A DNA stretch of 64,000 nucleotides from Anaerolineales bacterium (lineage in GTDB: Bacteria > Chloroflexota > Anaerolineae > Anaerolineales > Villigracilaceae): the NCBI GenBank assembly GCA_015075725.1, contig JABTTV010000001.1, positions 1,426,001 to 1,490,000 on the forward strand, in the 5' to 3' direction. Below are positions 25,572 to 34,002 of the stretch, piece by piece. The position numbers and the translations under genes are program-made. The notes under the pieces were generated by a model, which did no database searches, was not told where the DNA came from, and saw nothing but the letters and a program-made list of their open reading frames with translations. The stretch's first letter is position 1. Each line of letters begins with the position of its first letter.

Positions 25572-26350
25572 AGATCATCGAAACCGCCGAACCGTTTTTG
25601 CTCCCGGGCAATCGCACGGGGATTTTACTGATTCACGGCTTTACAGGCACGCCGAAGGAAATGCGCTGGATGGGGGATTATCTCAATGGGCTGGGATATT
25701 CCTGCCTCGGCGTTCGACTTGCCGGTCATGCCACGACCCCGGAGGATATGATCGCCTCACGCTGGACCGATTGGGCAGCCTCCGTTGAAGATGGCTTTCA
25801 CCTGCTCTCGGGTTTCGCTGACCGAATCTTTCTCGCCGGCCTTTCGATGGGCGGTATCTTATCCCTGCTGATGTCCACACGGATGAATGTCGCAGGAATC
25901 ATCGCCATGTCCACGCCCTACCTCCTGCCCAATGACCCGAAGGATTACCCGGTCTGGTATATCAAATTTAACAGCCGCTTCATTAAGTTCCTGTCAAAGT
26001 CGAAAGAGGCGCCGGGAGCATCATGGTTCGACAAGGAAGCCTACAAGGATCATGTTTCCTACCCTCAGAATCCCGTCCGTTCGATCGCGGAGTTGAAGTC
26101 GCTGCTGGGGGAGATGCGCGCAGCTTTGCCTTCAGTGAACAAGCCGGTCTTGTTGATCCACTCCAAAGACGATGCCTATGTATTGCCTGGCAATATGGAA
26201 AGGTTATACGCGGCGCTGGTCAATGCGCCGGATAAGACAAAGGTTTATGTAACGGGATCAGGTCACGTCGTCACGCGTGATGCAGCGCGCCAGCATGTGT
26301 TCGAATTGGCGCGGGACTTCATCCGACGCGTCGAAGACTCAAAAGCCTGA
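25568..26350 (+). CDS. Alpha/beta hydrolase, monoglyceride lipase/carboxylesterase type
   Basis: This 260-residue serine hydrolase has the oxyanion loop LLIHGFTGTPKEM (near residues 22-34) and the nucleophile elbow GLSMGG (near 94-99). The acid is probably the Asp in HSKDDAYV, and the His is in GSGHVVTRD. The length and motifs match Est30-like carboxylesterases. It has no signal peptide, so it is cytoplasmic. Start and upstream stop overlap by 4 nt, which couples it to the small membrane protein. The substrate is probably a short- or medium-chain ester. Confidence 0.9.
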   Translation: MKIIETAEPFLLPGNRTGILLIHGFTGTPKEMRWMGDYLNGLGYSCLGVRLAGHATTPEDMIASRWTDWAASVEDGFHLLSGFADRIFLAGLSMGGILSLLMSTRMNVAGIIAMSTPYLLPNDPKDYPVWYIKFNSRFIKFLSKSKEAPGASWFDKEAYKDHVSYPQNPVRSIAELKSLLGEMRAALPSVNKPVLLIHSKDDAYVLPGNMERLYAALVNAPDKTKVYVTGSGHVVTRDAARQHVFELARDFIRRVEDSKA

Positions 26351-26386
26351 GTCAAATCAACCCAGGCTCGTTTCTCTGATTTGCGC

Positions 26387-28201
26387 CTACACCACCTTCT
26401 CCCGCATCACCGAACTGATGTAATCCATGATGGATACCACGATCGCAATGGCGATCATCTGGACGCTGGCGGCACGGTAGTTCAACAGGTTGATGTTCTG
26501 AAGAAGCAGGAAACCGATCCCGCCGCCGCCACCGAAACCAATGATGGTGGACATGCGCACGTTGATATCCCAGCGGTACATGGTGTATGAAATATACGGC
26601 GGGACGATCTGCGGTACGACGGCATAAATGATGGTTTGCAGGCGGTTCGCGCCGGTGGCTTGGATTGCTTCAAGCGGGCCTGCCATGATGCTCTCGACCT
26701 GCTCGGAATAAAGTTTTGCGAGGCTGGCGATCGTATGCAGGGAGAGCGCCAGCACGCCTGCGAACGGGCCGATGCCGACCCATACAACGAAGACGACAAC
26801 CATGATCAGCGCTTCGATGGATCGCAAAGCATTGAATATCGTTCTGGCAATATAGTAGATGGTCAGCCCGATCGGTAAAGGCCACTTGGGGCTATTCCAA
26901 ATTGCGAGGAGCAAACCCAAAAAACCTCCTATCCCCGCTGGCCAGTAGAGTGTCTTAATTGGGTCGTCGATCAGATACAGCCATTCTGCACCTGCTCCCA
27001 TTAATCCGAACAAGACAACCCCGGCAATCGTTGCAAGCACAAGGTTTAAGACCTTGTTCAAACCTTGTGAAGTACGCTCGCTGATGAACAAGCCTAATTG
27101 GCTGGCAACGCTGCTCAAAACCCCGGCCCCAGCCAACGCGGTTGACAAGACAATGACCATTCCGAGAATTTCCCCTAAATCGGAGATGAACGTGCTAATA
27201 AAACCAAAACCACCCATCGGTGCTATAAGGGAATTCCCAATTTCGACCAACAGACTCGAAAGCATGAAAAGACTGCCAATCAAGAACAATGCGCTGAAGA
27301 CCAGTACGGCGATTCGCGCTATACGGAGTTGAAGCGATGGACGCGTCAACTCTTCTTGCGGCAAGGCCCAACGCGCTCCAAGTATTGAGAGAGTTGGCGC
27401 AATGAAAATACCGACCGACGTCAGAAGCACATTATCAGTGAGTATCCCGCTCAGGCTTTCCGCCCAGCGTGCCAATGCAGTGCCCAGGGCAAGCCCAATG
27501 GGTATGAGGATCAAGGATAAGGAAATGCTCGTGAGCGAAGATTTGATGTTTTTCATCAAATTTCGCGCGGCAAAGAAACTAAGCGGGATGGATAGCAAAG
27601 TTCCCAATGTCGTTGCCAGGAGGGCCAGGAAGACTGTTTCGACAATTTTGTCCCAGGTATCCAATGCAGATTTGGTCAGCCGAGGCGCGCCAACGTCCTG
27701 ACGAGTAATAACTTGGACTTCGAACGGTTCAGCCCGTTCCCGTTTTGGAAGGGTGGCTGTGATCAAAAAGTGACCGTCTGCATCGGTGGTAAATGCTCCA
27801 AATTGCAATTCGACATCTTGCGCAGGAACGAGAAGGATTCCCCCCGACGTGTTCGGATAGAGATTGAATCCCTCGATGGTGACCTCTCCCTGCGGGTCGG
27901 TACAGGCCGGCGTGATTACTGCATAAGGACCGCTCATATCCTGTTCAGGCGGCACATACCCGTTTGTAGGACATGGAAGCATGACAAAGGTGACTGCTGC
28001 GCGGGTTTCCTGCTCATACTCGAAGATGTGCGGTCTGGCTAATGCCCGAAGGATGCGAAATAGTTGTTCCTGGCGGCGCGGAGATTGTGTTTCTTCGAGA
28101 TCCACCTGCGTGACCTGGAAGCCATAGGCATAGATCACGAATCCAGCAAGCAATGCCAGCCCCAGCCCCAGCGATCGCAGAAAATTTCGCTCTTTTTTCA
28201 T
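26387..28201 (-). CDS. phnE: PhnE-family ABC permease, enlarged
   Basis: The start at 28201 (MKKERNFLRSL) has GGGAGG 4 nt upstream. The 604-residue protein is about twice the usual PhnE length. An N-terminal TM helix is followed by an exported domain of about 140 residues with two Cys and an Ig-like strand pattern (GEVTIEGFNLYPNTSGGILLVPA). The PhnE domain begins near residue 182 (ETVFLALLATTLGTLLSIPLS) but is split by about 200 residues of extra TM helices. It resumes near residue 452 and includes the EAA loop (EAIQATGANRLQTI). It should move phosphonate, phosphite or phosphate with PhnC and PhnD. Confidence 0.88.
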   Translation of the reverse strand: MKKERNFLRSLGLGLALLAGFVIYAYGFQVTQVDLEETQSPRRQEQLFRILRALARPHIFEYEQETRAAVTFVMLPCPTNGYVPPEQDMSGPYAVITPACTDPQGEVTIEGFNLYPNTSGGILLVPAQDVELQFGAFTTDADGHFLITATLPKRERAEPFEVQVITRQDVGAPRLTKSALDTWDKIVETVFLALLATTLGTLLSIPLSFFAARNLMKNIKSSLTSISLSLILIPIGLALGTALARWAESLSGILTDNVLLTSVGIFIAPTLSILGARWALPQEELTRPSLQLRIARIAVLVFSALFLIGSLFMLSSLLVEIGNSLIAPMGGFGFISTFISDLGEILGMVIVLSTALAGAGVLSSVASQLGLFISERTSQGLNKVLNLVLATIAGVVLFGLMGAGAEWLYLIDDPIKTLYWPAGIGGFLGLLLAIWNSPKWPLPIGLTIYYIARTIFNALRSIEALIMVVVFVVWVGIGPFAGVLALSLHTIASLAKLYSEQVESIMAGPLEAIQATGANRLQTIIYAVVPQIVPPYISYTMYRWDINVRMSTIIGFGGGGGIGFLLLQNINLLNYRAASVQMIAIAIVVSIMDYISSVMREKVV

Positions 28202-28211
28202 GATGCCTCCC

Positions 28212-28964
28212 TTATCCGATCCGCTCGGCGTCGCGGCCATAGATCTCTTTGAACTTTTTATCGTCGATCTCGCCGGGAAGTCCGTCGAAAACCAGGTTGC
28301 CGTTATTAAGGGCAATGACGCGGTCTGCGTAGCGATGCACCAGGTCCAGGAAATGCAGACTGCAAAGGACGGTCACGCCATCCTCTTTGTTGATCAGGTC
28401 AAGATACTGCATGATGCTGTGGGCGAGGACGGGGTCGAGGCTGGCGACCGGTTCGTCTGCAAGGATCATTTCCGGATCCTGCATGAGGGCGCGCGCAATG
28501 CCCACACGCTGCTGTTGTCCCCCGCTCAGTTCATCTGCGCGGATGTTTGCTTTATCGGCTATCCCCACCCGTTCAAGTTGCTTGTAACCCTTTTCAATAT
28601 CGTTTTTGGGAAAGCGGTTGAGCAGACTCCATGCCGGGTTGACATAACCCAGACGCCCAGCCAAAACGTTGGTCAGAACGGTCGAGCGATGGACTAGGTT
28701 AAATTGCTGGAAGACCATGCCGATCTTTCGGCGTATCACCCGTAGTTCGTTCTCTGATGCCGCCGTAATGTCCGTATCGTTGAAGAGTATTTTTCCCTTT
28801 GTCGGCTCGATCAAACGGTTGATACAGCGCAAGAGAGTGGATTTGCCCGACCCGCTTAAGCCAATGACCGCCAGAAATTGACCTTTGGGCACCTCGAAAC
28901 TTACATCTTTAAGAGCCTGCACCCCGCCTTCATAGACTTTGGTTAGGTTGGTAATCTTGAGCAT
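28212..28964 (-). CDS. phnC: Phosphonate/phosphate-type ABC transporter ATPase PhnC
   Basis: This 250-residue ATPase has Walker A GLSGSGKST (near residues 35-43), the Q-loop FQQFNLV, the signature LSGGQQQR and Walker B ILADEPVASLDP. MLKITNLTKVYEGG is the usual N-terminus. It lies 10 nt upstream of the permease start and follows phnD after a strong hairpin. It powers uptake of the phosphorus compound bound by PhnD. Confidence 0.94.
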   Translation of the reverse strand: MLKITNLTKVYEGGVQALKDVSFEVPKGQFLAVIGLSGSGKSTLLRCINRLIEPTKGKILFNDTDITAASENELRVIRRKIGMVFQQFNLVHRSTVLTNVLAGRLGYVNPAWSLLNRFPKNDIEKGYKQLERVGIADKANIRADELSGGQQQRVGIARALMQDPEMILADEPVASLDPVLAHSIMQYLDLINKEDGVTVLCSLHFLDLVHRYADRVIALNNGNLVFDGLPGEIDDKKFKEIYGRDAERIG

Positions 28965-28987
28965 GGTTTTCCATAGAGTTAGGATGA

Positions 28988-29019
28988 AATTACGGACGGG
29001 GAACTCCCCGTCCGTAATT
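28988..29019 (-). terminator. 14-bp hairpin between phnD and phnC (attenuator)
   Basis: Arms AATTACGGACGGGG (28988-29001) and their exact complement (29006-29019) are separated by 4 nt. The downstream minus-strand sequence has only TTTC, so read-through is likely. It would keep phnD mRNA more abundant than that of the transporter genes, as is usual for binding proteins. Confidence 0.75.
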
Positions 29020-29039
29020 ATCTTAATTATTGATCAGGT

Positions 29040-30167
29040 CTAGACATCGTCGAGGGTCAATCCGAGCCTCTTGATCGCCGCGCGGATGAGGTCGTAATCC
29101 GCATCTGTGGCGGTCGTGATGCCGACCCAGTTGTAGAAGTCGCGGCTTCCCATGGTGTCTGCCCATTCTTGGGTAGTGGAGAAGTCAAGCAGGGCTTGCT
29201 CGATCTGGGCGCGCACGTCCGCCGGGAATTCGGGACCGAAGGACAGCGTGTCGTTCGGGATCTCGGGCGAGAGGGTCAGGATGCGGACCTTCTGCGCTAC
29301 ATCCGGGGCTTCGGTGCGGACCAAGGCACGGGCATCAACGATCTCCCAGCCGGTGCAGATCAAGGCTTCGGCGGTAGCATCGGGCGCACAGGAGTCGAGA
29401 ACATCGGCGGGAACGTCCCACATTTCGGGAGTAACGGATCCAGCGAACCAATCCGCTTCGGTCCAGGCATCATTGCCTTCGGGGTTGACAGGCGCATTGT
29501 AGAAAACCGAGGCGAAGTCCACTTCGCCATTATAGACGGCAGTCACTGATTGACCATGTCCGCCGGTCTCAACCGATTCGCTCGGGGCGATTCCGTACTG
29601 CTCGAACATGCCTTGAGGAGCAAGGTTTCCGGAACCGGAAAGGGCGCTGCCATAGCCGAACTTGGCGCCATTGAGATCTTCGAAGGTCTGGAATTCACTG
29701 TCTCGGGCTACGATAATCGCTGCCCAGTAGACGGAGGTCTTGCTGCTTCCGCGCAGAGCCTTGAACGCAACGTCCACGCCGCACAGGTCATTCGCAAGGA
29801 CGTAGCCCACAGCGGGGATAAAGCCCATTGTATCGGCGGGAGAGGCGCACATTTCTTCGATGGTGGCGGCGTACGAGGTCGGAACGGAGACTTCGAAGGT
29901 CAGGCCAGTGGCTTCGTTCAAAGCGGCAGCCATTACTTCACCGCCGCTTACGATCACTTGAGCATCCACCGAGGGAACGAACAGCACCTTGATCGGATGC
30001 TCTTCCGATCCGATGGCGGGCATTTCAGGCGTGGGTTCGGGGGTGGGAGCCTCGGTGGGGGCTTCCGTCGCGACGGGCGGTTCTGTGGCGGGCGCGCCGC
30101 AGGCGCTGAGCAACATCGAGGCGGTCACGATGAGGGTCAGCAGGACGAACAGGGAACGTTTATTCAT
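29040..30167 (-). CDS. phnD: Phosphonate/phosphite/phosphate-type binding lipoprotein PhnD
   Basis: I start at the ATG at 30167 (MNKRSLFVLL), which has AGAGGAG upstream; the longer frame begins inside the promoter. The 375-residue protein has a lipobox (LLSACGA), a Pro/Thr/Glu-rich linker and a PhnD-like domain: KVLFVPSVDAQVI, a conserved Tyr near SYAATIEEM, and ALRGSSKTSVYWAAIIVARDSE. It is the first gene of the operon and sits at the membrane surface. The ligand, phosphate, phosphite or phosphonate, is not certain because no phosphonate-cleaving genes are nearby. Confidence 0.92.
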   Translation of the reverse strand: MNKRSLFVLLTLIVTASMLLSACGAPATEPPVATEAPTEAPTPEPTPEMPAIGSEEHPIKVLFVPSVDAQVIVSGGEVMAAALNEATGLTFEVSVPTSYAATIEEMCASPADTMGFIPAVGYVLANDLCGVDVAFKALRGSSKTSVYWAAIIVARDSEFQTFEDLNGAKFGYGSALSGSGNLAPQGMFEQYGIAPSESVETGGHGQSVTAVYNGEVDFASVFYNAPVNPEGNDAWTEADWFAGSVTPEMWDVPADVLDSCAPDATAEALICTGWEIVDARALVRTEAPDVAQKVRILTLSPEIPNDTLSFGPEFPADVRAQIEQALLDFSTTQEWADTMGSRDFYNWVGITTATDADYDLIRAAIKRLGLTLDDV

Positions 30168-30497
30168 CTTTTTCTCCTCTTGAAATGAATTGGGAAATTG
30201 GGGCATTCGCCCCGACTGCTTGATGATACCGCTTGTTAACATGGTTAACAAGTACGCAACCCTTAAAAAATGAAGCACCATCCACCTGTAAGGGTTGAAA
30301 ATTGTCCTTGCATTTTGCGGCATCTTCGTCATTATATCTGAATTAATGCATGATGAGGCATGAACTTGTAAAATCTATTCATCGGTCTGATTGGGTTGTC
30401 GACCTGTTCACAAATTGTAATAGGCGAGTCGGAGGCGTTTGACAAAATAAATCTCCCGCCGATTTGTGGTCAACGGGAGATTCTTTCAGATTGGAAC
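30168..30497. other. Intergenic region between phnD and the 133-aa gene
   Basis: This 330-bp gap contains the phnD promoter and operator near 30223-30252. The remainder (30260-30497) is AT-richer, and I see no gene or clear hairpin in it. The neighbouring gene on its right ends at 30498, so the gap holds only the phn control region and the end of the sigma-factor operon. Confidence 0.6.
30223..30252 (-). promoter_or_regulatory. phnD promoter overlapped by a perfect palindrome
   Basis: On the minus strand TTGTTA (30246-30251), a 17-bp spacer and TATCAT (30223-30228) form a good sigma-70 promoter. CTTGTTAAC and GTTAACAAG (30232-30240 and 30244-30252) make a perfect inverted repeat with a 3-bp centre that covers the -35 box and most of the spacer. 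A repressor bound there would block RNA polymerase. Confidence 0.7.
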
Positions 30498-30899
30498 CTA
30501 TTTCGCTCTCATTCGGTTATTACGCGGGTTGTGCTCCACTTCCGCGAGACCCAGTGCCTCCATCAATGGCGGGATGTACATGGCAAACCGCCCGCGGAAG
30601 CCTTTCTTGAGTCCATACCAACCGCCGATGGGATTCTTCGGCGAACGCGCCCAGTGTTCGACGGTGCCGGGCACGGCTTCCTGTTTCTCGTCCTTGCTTC
30701 CGAGTTCCATCCAATCGCCGTGTTTTTTCAGCATCTCGTGCAGGTCTTTGATGGCGCGAAAATCGTAGTGCAAGACCGTTGTGCCCACCGTGCAGACGAG
30801 GATCTCCTTTCCATCCTTTGTTTCAACATGCATGGTGTAATCCGACGTGAACGGCGGGGTCTTCAACTTCCAGGGTTTGTCTTTGGTTCTCTTTTCCAT
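30498..30899 (-). CDS. Conserved hypothetical protein of the ECF/SRPBCC operon
   Basis: This 133-residue protein is basic, has no TM helix and looks like a compact domain. It contains DYTMHVETKDGKEILVCTVGTTVLHYD, DLHEMLKKHGDWMELG and a conserved-looking end GGWYGLKKGFRGRFAMYIPP. It resembles a family of proteins found beside SRPBCC genes (I recall it as DUF6855, not certain). No catalytic motif can be named. Its start lies 11 nt after the SRPBCC stop, so the pair is co-transcribed. Confidence 0.8.
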   Translation of the reverse strand: MEKRTKDKPWKLKTPPFTSDYTMHVETKDGKEILVCTVGTTVLHYDFRAIKDLHEMLKKHGDWMELGSKDEKQEAVPGTVEHWARSPKNPIGGWYGLKKGFRGRFAMYIPPLMEALGLAEVEHNPRNNRMRAK

Positions 30900-30910
30900 T
30901 TCGAGTCTCC

Positions 30911-31363
30911 TTACTTTTTCGATTTTTGGATCGTCTCTGCTTCCTTCTTCAGGTCTGCCGTGAACTTGTCGAAGGATTCATCGAAGGAGGGGATCATCCC
31001 GGCGAATAGCGGGAACAACGGACCGCCGATTCGTTCCGACATTGAAAATTGTGTGCCGCCCCCCGATTTTTCCAGGCTGTACACGCGGCTTCCCATCGCG
31101 TCGCCCCATGCGAGTCGTTTCTCCGGCACGAATTCCTTGACCTTCAATTTGAACGTCCGCTTCGCATCCAACGTGGATTTGAGTTCGATAGCCCCACCTG
31201 CCTTGATTTCCCCTTGGATCGATGTGACGGTCGAATTCCAGCGCGGATAGTCCGCGGCGTGGGTGAGGAGCGCCCAAACGATGGCGGGATCAGCCGCAAT
31301 CGAGGCGTGAACCGACGTCTCCCGGCTGAAGGTTTTTCTAATTGTTTTCGCTTTTTGTTCCAT
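30911..31363 (-). CDS. SRPBCC (START/Bet v1-like) family protein
   Basis: This 150-residue protein has the ligand-binding helix-grip pattern. It begins with ETSVHASIAADPAIVWALLTHAADYPRWNSTV, then antiparallel strands (GAIELKSTLD, TFKLKVKEF), and ends in a long helix (FAGMIPSFDESFDKFTADLKKEAE). Proteins of this fold bind hydrophobic ligands in a cavity or act as polyketide-cyclase-like enzymes. AAAGGAGAT precedes the ATG. It lies between an ECF sigma gene and the 133-aa gene. Confidence 0.88.
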   Translation of the reverse strand: MEQKAKTIRKTFSRETSVHASIAADPAIVWALLTHAADYPRWNSTVTSIQGEIKAGGAIELKSTLDAKRTFKLKVKEFVPEKRLAWGDAMGSRVYSLEKSGGGTQFSMSERIGGPLFPLFAGMIPSFDESFDKFTADLKKEAETIQKSKK

Positions 31364-31413
31364 TTCGATCTCCTTTCTATTTGGACGACTGGAGGTCGAA
31401 AAACGATAGGAAA

Positions 31414-32214
31414 TTAATCGTTATTTTGGAGGTATTTTTCCATCACCTGGCGGTTGTGTTCGAGGTGATGAAGCTGCAATTTCGCCGCCCCCGACATGAA
31501 CGGATCGAGTTCCTGCAGGATGTTCATCCGCAAATCGAACAACTCGTCCCGGTTTCGGTCTTCCGCCGCGCGTACCATCTCGATCTTGACCAGTTCCTCC
31601 TGCACCTCTTGCTTCGGGTTGAAGATGCCGTTCAACTCGGTGCATTGGTGACAGATGCCCTGCTTGTTGATGAGAGAACAGCGCTGGTCGAATATGTCCA
31701 TCATCTTCTTGCGGCTGACGTGCAGGTGATATTTCACCATCGCCTCGGAGAGCTGCAGGATCTGCGCGATCTCTTTGACCTTGAAGTCGTACACTTCCTT
31801 CAACAGGATGACGAGGTGCCCCTCCAGCGGAAGCGATTTGGAAATGCAGGTAAAGCAAAAGGCGATGTGTTCCTTGATCTCGAAATTCCCCTGCGGCGAC
31901 GTTTGCCGAATGTGCATCGCTTCCTGGAAGAACTCACGGTTGCCGAGGGCTTCCTCCCGGCAGATATCGGTCACGTTTTCAGGCCAGCGTTTTTGTGACC
32001 GAAGCAGATCTTTGGCGAGGTTGGATGCGATGCTGAACACCCACGTCTTCAATGACGATTCGCCCCTGAATGTGTTGATCTTTGATTGCGCTTTGAGGTA
32101 TGTTTCCTGAACGATATCCTCAGCATCCTGCACGCTGGCGGTGAGGCGCAGGAGGAAGGACTTGAGTTCGCGCTGAAAGGTTGGGAATTGGATGGAGAGG
32201 TCGTCGGTTGACAT
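31414..32214 (-). CDS. ECF-type RNA polymerase sigma factor with C-terminal Cys-containing extension
   Basis: This 266-residue protein has sigma region 2 (residues 10-77, with DAEDIVQETYLKA and WVFSIASNLAKDLLRS) and region 4 (about 113-176, EIAQILQLSEAMVKYHLHVSRKKM). The extra 90 residues after region 4 include Cys179, Cys188 and Cys191, a possible metal or redox site, and then a helical, charged stretch. There is no anti-sigma gene next to it, so the extension may control activity. The two downstream genes are likely targets as well as operon partners. Confidence 0.88.
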   Translation of the reverse strand: MSTDDLSIQFPTFQRELKSFLLRLTASVQDAEDIVQETYLKAQSKINTFRGESSLKTWVFSIASNLAKDLLRSQKRWPENVTDICREEALGNREFFQEAMHIRQTSPQGNFEIKEHIAFCFTCISKSLPLEGHLVILLKEVYDFKVKEIAQILQLSEAMVKYHLHVSRKKMMDIFDQRCSLINKQGICHQCTELNGIFNPKQEVQEELVKIEMVRAAEDRNRDELFDLRMNILQELDPFMSGAAKLQLHHLEHNRQVMEKYLQNND

Positions 32215-32246
32215 GCTGGGAAAATGCTTTTTTTCGTGGGCGAAGA

Positions 32247-32440
32247 TTAGTTATGCCGCTCCAGCCATTGCACGATATCTGCAAAGACCTGGGCGCGGGG
32301 TGGTTTTGGTTTGAAATGAGAGGGTCACTGGTCTATTCACGGACCGTGTCGGCGCCCCGCGCGATATGAGCGAAATCAAGGCCGGGGTTGATGGAAGTCG
32401 ACGGTGTCAGGCGGGAGAGCAGGGGGATGTTAAAGGAGTT
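32247..32440 (-). pseudogene. Possible remnant of a hydrolase C-terminus
   Basis: In the 347-bp gap 32215-32561 the minus strand reads SHFKPKPPRAQVFADIVQWLERHN then stop (32247-32249), preceded in another frame by INPGLDFAHIARGADTVRE and a stop. The fragment looks like the end of an alpha/beta hydrolase interrupted by a frameshift and stops. No full domain is left, so this is only a weak call. The rest of the gap holds nothing else clear. Confidence 0.25.
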
Positions 32441-32561
32441 TGGAAACATTCTTACCTCTTGGATAAGGAATCCACGCCGCTTGTCAGTTAAGGCGGGTAT
32501 TCTACCATCTAATCACTGCTCACTATTCACCAGGCTTCCATACAACTTCCGGGCATCACAC

Positions 32562-32996
32562 TCAACTTCGCAGTTCTTCTCGAACCTGCATCAAAATTCT
32601 ACCCAGCATATTTTTGCCAGTCCCATTGGCGCCGCATCCCCAGTAATAATCCCTGGTCGTTTTCTCGATGATCTCCTCTTGCCCGGTTGATAAGAGTAGC
32701 TGCTTCAAATCAGAATGCGCCTGGAACTTAGCCAACACCGCGCGATACATGAATTCATCCTTCCTCTCCTCCCAATCAGAACGGATTGGCACCTTGCGGC
32801 TGCGACCGAGACGCGCGGCGATCATTGGCGAAGGCGTTGATCTTATTCTCTCACGATACTCATCATCTTCGAACTTCTGCGCTTGAAAATAATGTTCGCT
32901 GGTGGGCCAGATCAAGCCATCCAGTTCGAATGGATGCCGGGAGAAGTTGGAGAACGCTCCATATTGATCTTTTGTTGAGTAGAAGTAGATGGCCAT
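32562..32996 (-). CDS. NADAR (YbiA-like) N-glycosidase / ADP-ribose-processing family protein
   Basis: This 144-residue protein has the NADAR signature: FYSTKDQYGAFSNFSRHPFELDG at the N-terminus, WPTSEHYFQAQKF near residues 30-42, and YYWGCGANGTGKNMLGRIL near the C-terminus. Known members (YbiA) cleave N-glycosidic bonds in riboflavin intermediates, and some remove ADP-ribose from guanine in DNA opposite DarT toxins. It is the last of three small genes in one direction. No DarT gene is visible here, so a housekeeping role is equally possible. Confidence 0.92.
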   Translation of the reverse strand: MAIYFYSTKDQYGAFSNFSRHPFELDGLIWPTSEHYFQAQKFEDDEYRERIRSTPSPMIAARLGRSRKVPIRSDWEERKDEFMYRAVLAKFQAHSDLKQLLLSTGQEEIIEKTTRDYYWGCGANGTGKNMLGRILMQVREELRS

Positions 32997-33034
32997 TTCG
33001 GCGGTAGGAGCCGCGTGCTAAGATGTGTCGTTTG

Positions 33035-33331
33035 TCAATATCGAAACGAAGCCGAATCGCCTTCGATGTGCAGCAGGAACTCCCTGATTTCATCCCCGCT
33101 CAACGGGTCAACCAGGCGAAGCCCCAGCGCTTCGATTTGTTGATAGGCTTTATCAAACTGTTCCCACTCTTCGGCTTCCACCTGTTCTCGTGCTCGATCG
33201 AAGAGCGGTTTGACGCTTTGGAACGCATCCGTTGGCGTGAATGTGCAGTAACGCCATGGAAAGTCGTTGTCTGTCTCTTTGAGAGTGCCAAGCACAATAT
33301 CGCCCTGCTTCAGGTGGAAAGTCAGCGCCAT
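33035..33331 (-). CDS. Hypothetical protein between the HEAT-like and NADAR genes
   Basis: This 98-residue acidic protein has no TM helix, signal peptide or Cys cluster (one Cys, in RYCTFTP). Strand-rich residues 1-35 (LTFHLKQGDIVLGTLKETDNDFPWRY) are followed by two helices. It starts 6 nt after the stop of the HEAT-like gene and is therefore probably co-translated with it. I do not recognise the family. Confidence 0.7.
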   Translation of the reverse strand: MALTFHLKQGDIVLGTLKETDNDFPWRYCTFTPTDAFQSVKPLFDRAREQVEAEEWEQFDKAYQQIEALGLRLVDPLSGDEIREFLLHIEGDSASFRY

Positions 33332-33337
33332 GTGGAA

Positions 33338-33868
33338 TTATGACCCTTTGATCCCTTTCCTTGTCGTTTCTTTCTGCCACGCGTCGATTCGTTTTTGAGC
33401 GTAACCTTCGATCATCGAATTGCCGCACTTGGCGAGCAGTTGCAGTTTCTCGAAAGCCTCCGGTGTGCCAATATCTGCCAAAGCCCAGGTGCATTTTCTC
33501 GCCAGGCTACCAAACTCATCATAAGCAAGATAGTCATGGTTTGCAAGCGCTGCTCGATAAAGTGCATCAACGGCTCTTGGGTCTTTTAAAATTTGCAAAG
33601 CATGGGCAGCATCTTCATGCTTTCGATGCCAGGGCAACTCCAGGATCGTAATCAGAACAGGCGCGGCAGCCGGAAAAAATCCCGCCGCAGAAAGGACGAT
33701 CAATGCGCATTCAATATCATCGGCATTTTGGGATCTGACGGCATCCTCCAGCAAAGATAGTACTGACTTTGGTTCTTTTTGTACATCGAAACCGAGCGCT
33801 TTGTTTAAGTCGTTGAGATTATGTGTACCCGCAAAATCAAGGATTGCCTCGCGTTTCTTTTCATCCAT
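33338..33868 (-). CDS. HEAT-repeat-like protein
   Basis: This 176-residue all-helical protein has paired helices of HEAT or PBS-lyase type, for example RKHEDAAHALQILKDPRAVDALYRAAL and RKCTWALADIGTPEAFEKLQLLAK (each about 25-30 residues). Such small HEAT proteins usually act by binding other proteins. It is the first gene of a three-gene unit with the 98-aa ORF and NADAR gene. The function is unknown. Confidence 0.8.
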   Translation of the reverse strand: MDEKKREAILDFAGTHNLNDLNKALGFDVQKEPKSVLSLLEDAVRSQNADDIECALIVLSAAGFFPAAAPVLITILELPWHRKHEDAAHALQILKDPRAVDALYRAALANHDYLAYDEFGSLARKCTWALADIGTPEAFEKLQLLAKCGNSMIEGYAQKRIDAWQKETTRKGIKGS

Positions 33869-34002
33869 AAAATTCTCTTGTGAGGATGCCTGCCAATACC
33901 GATGTTACTTCTTTCAAAATCATTCCGGATAATTGCCGACTGAGAAATTATATGCCCAAAGAATGCACATGACCATGACGTATAAAAAATTCCCCGCCGA
34001 CC

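Noticed and set aside
31342..31998. Plus-strand frame opposite the sigma factor gene
   Set aside because: The minus strand encodes regions 2 and 4 of an ECF sigma factor with correct spacing.
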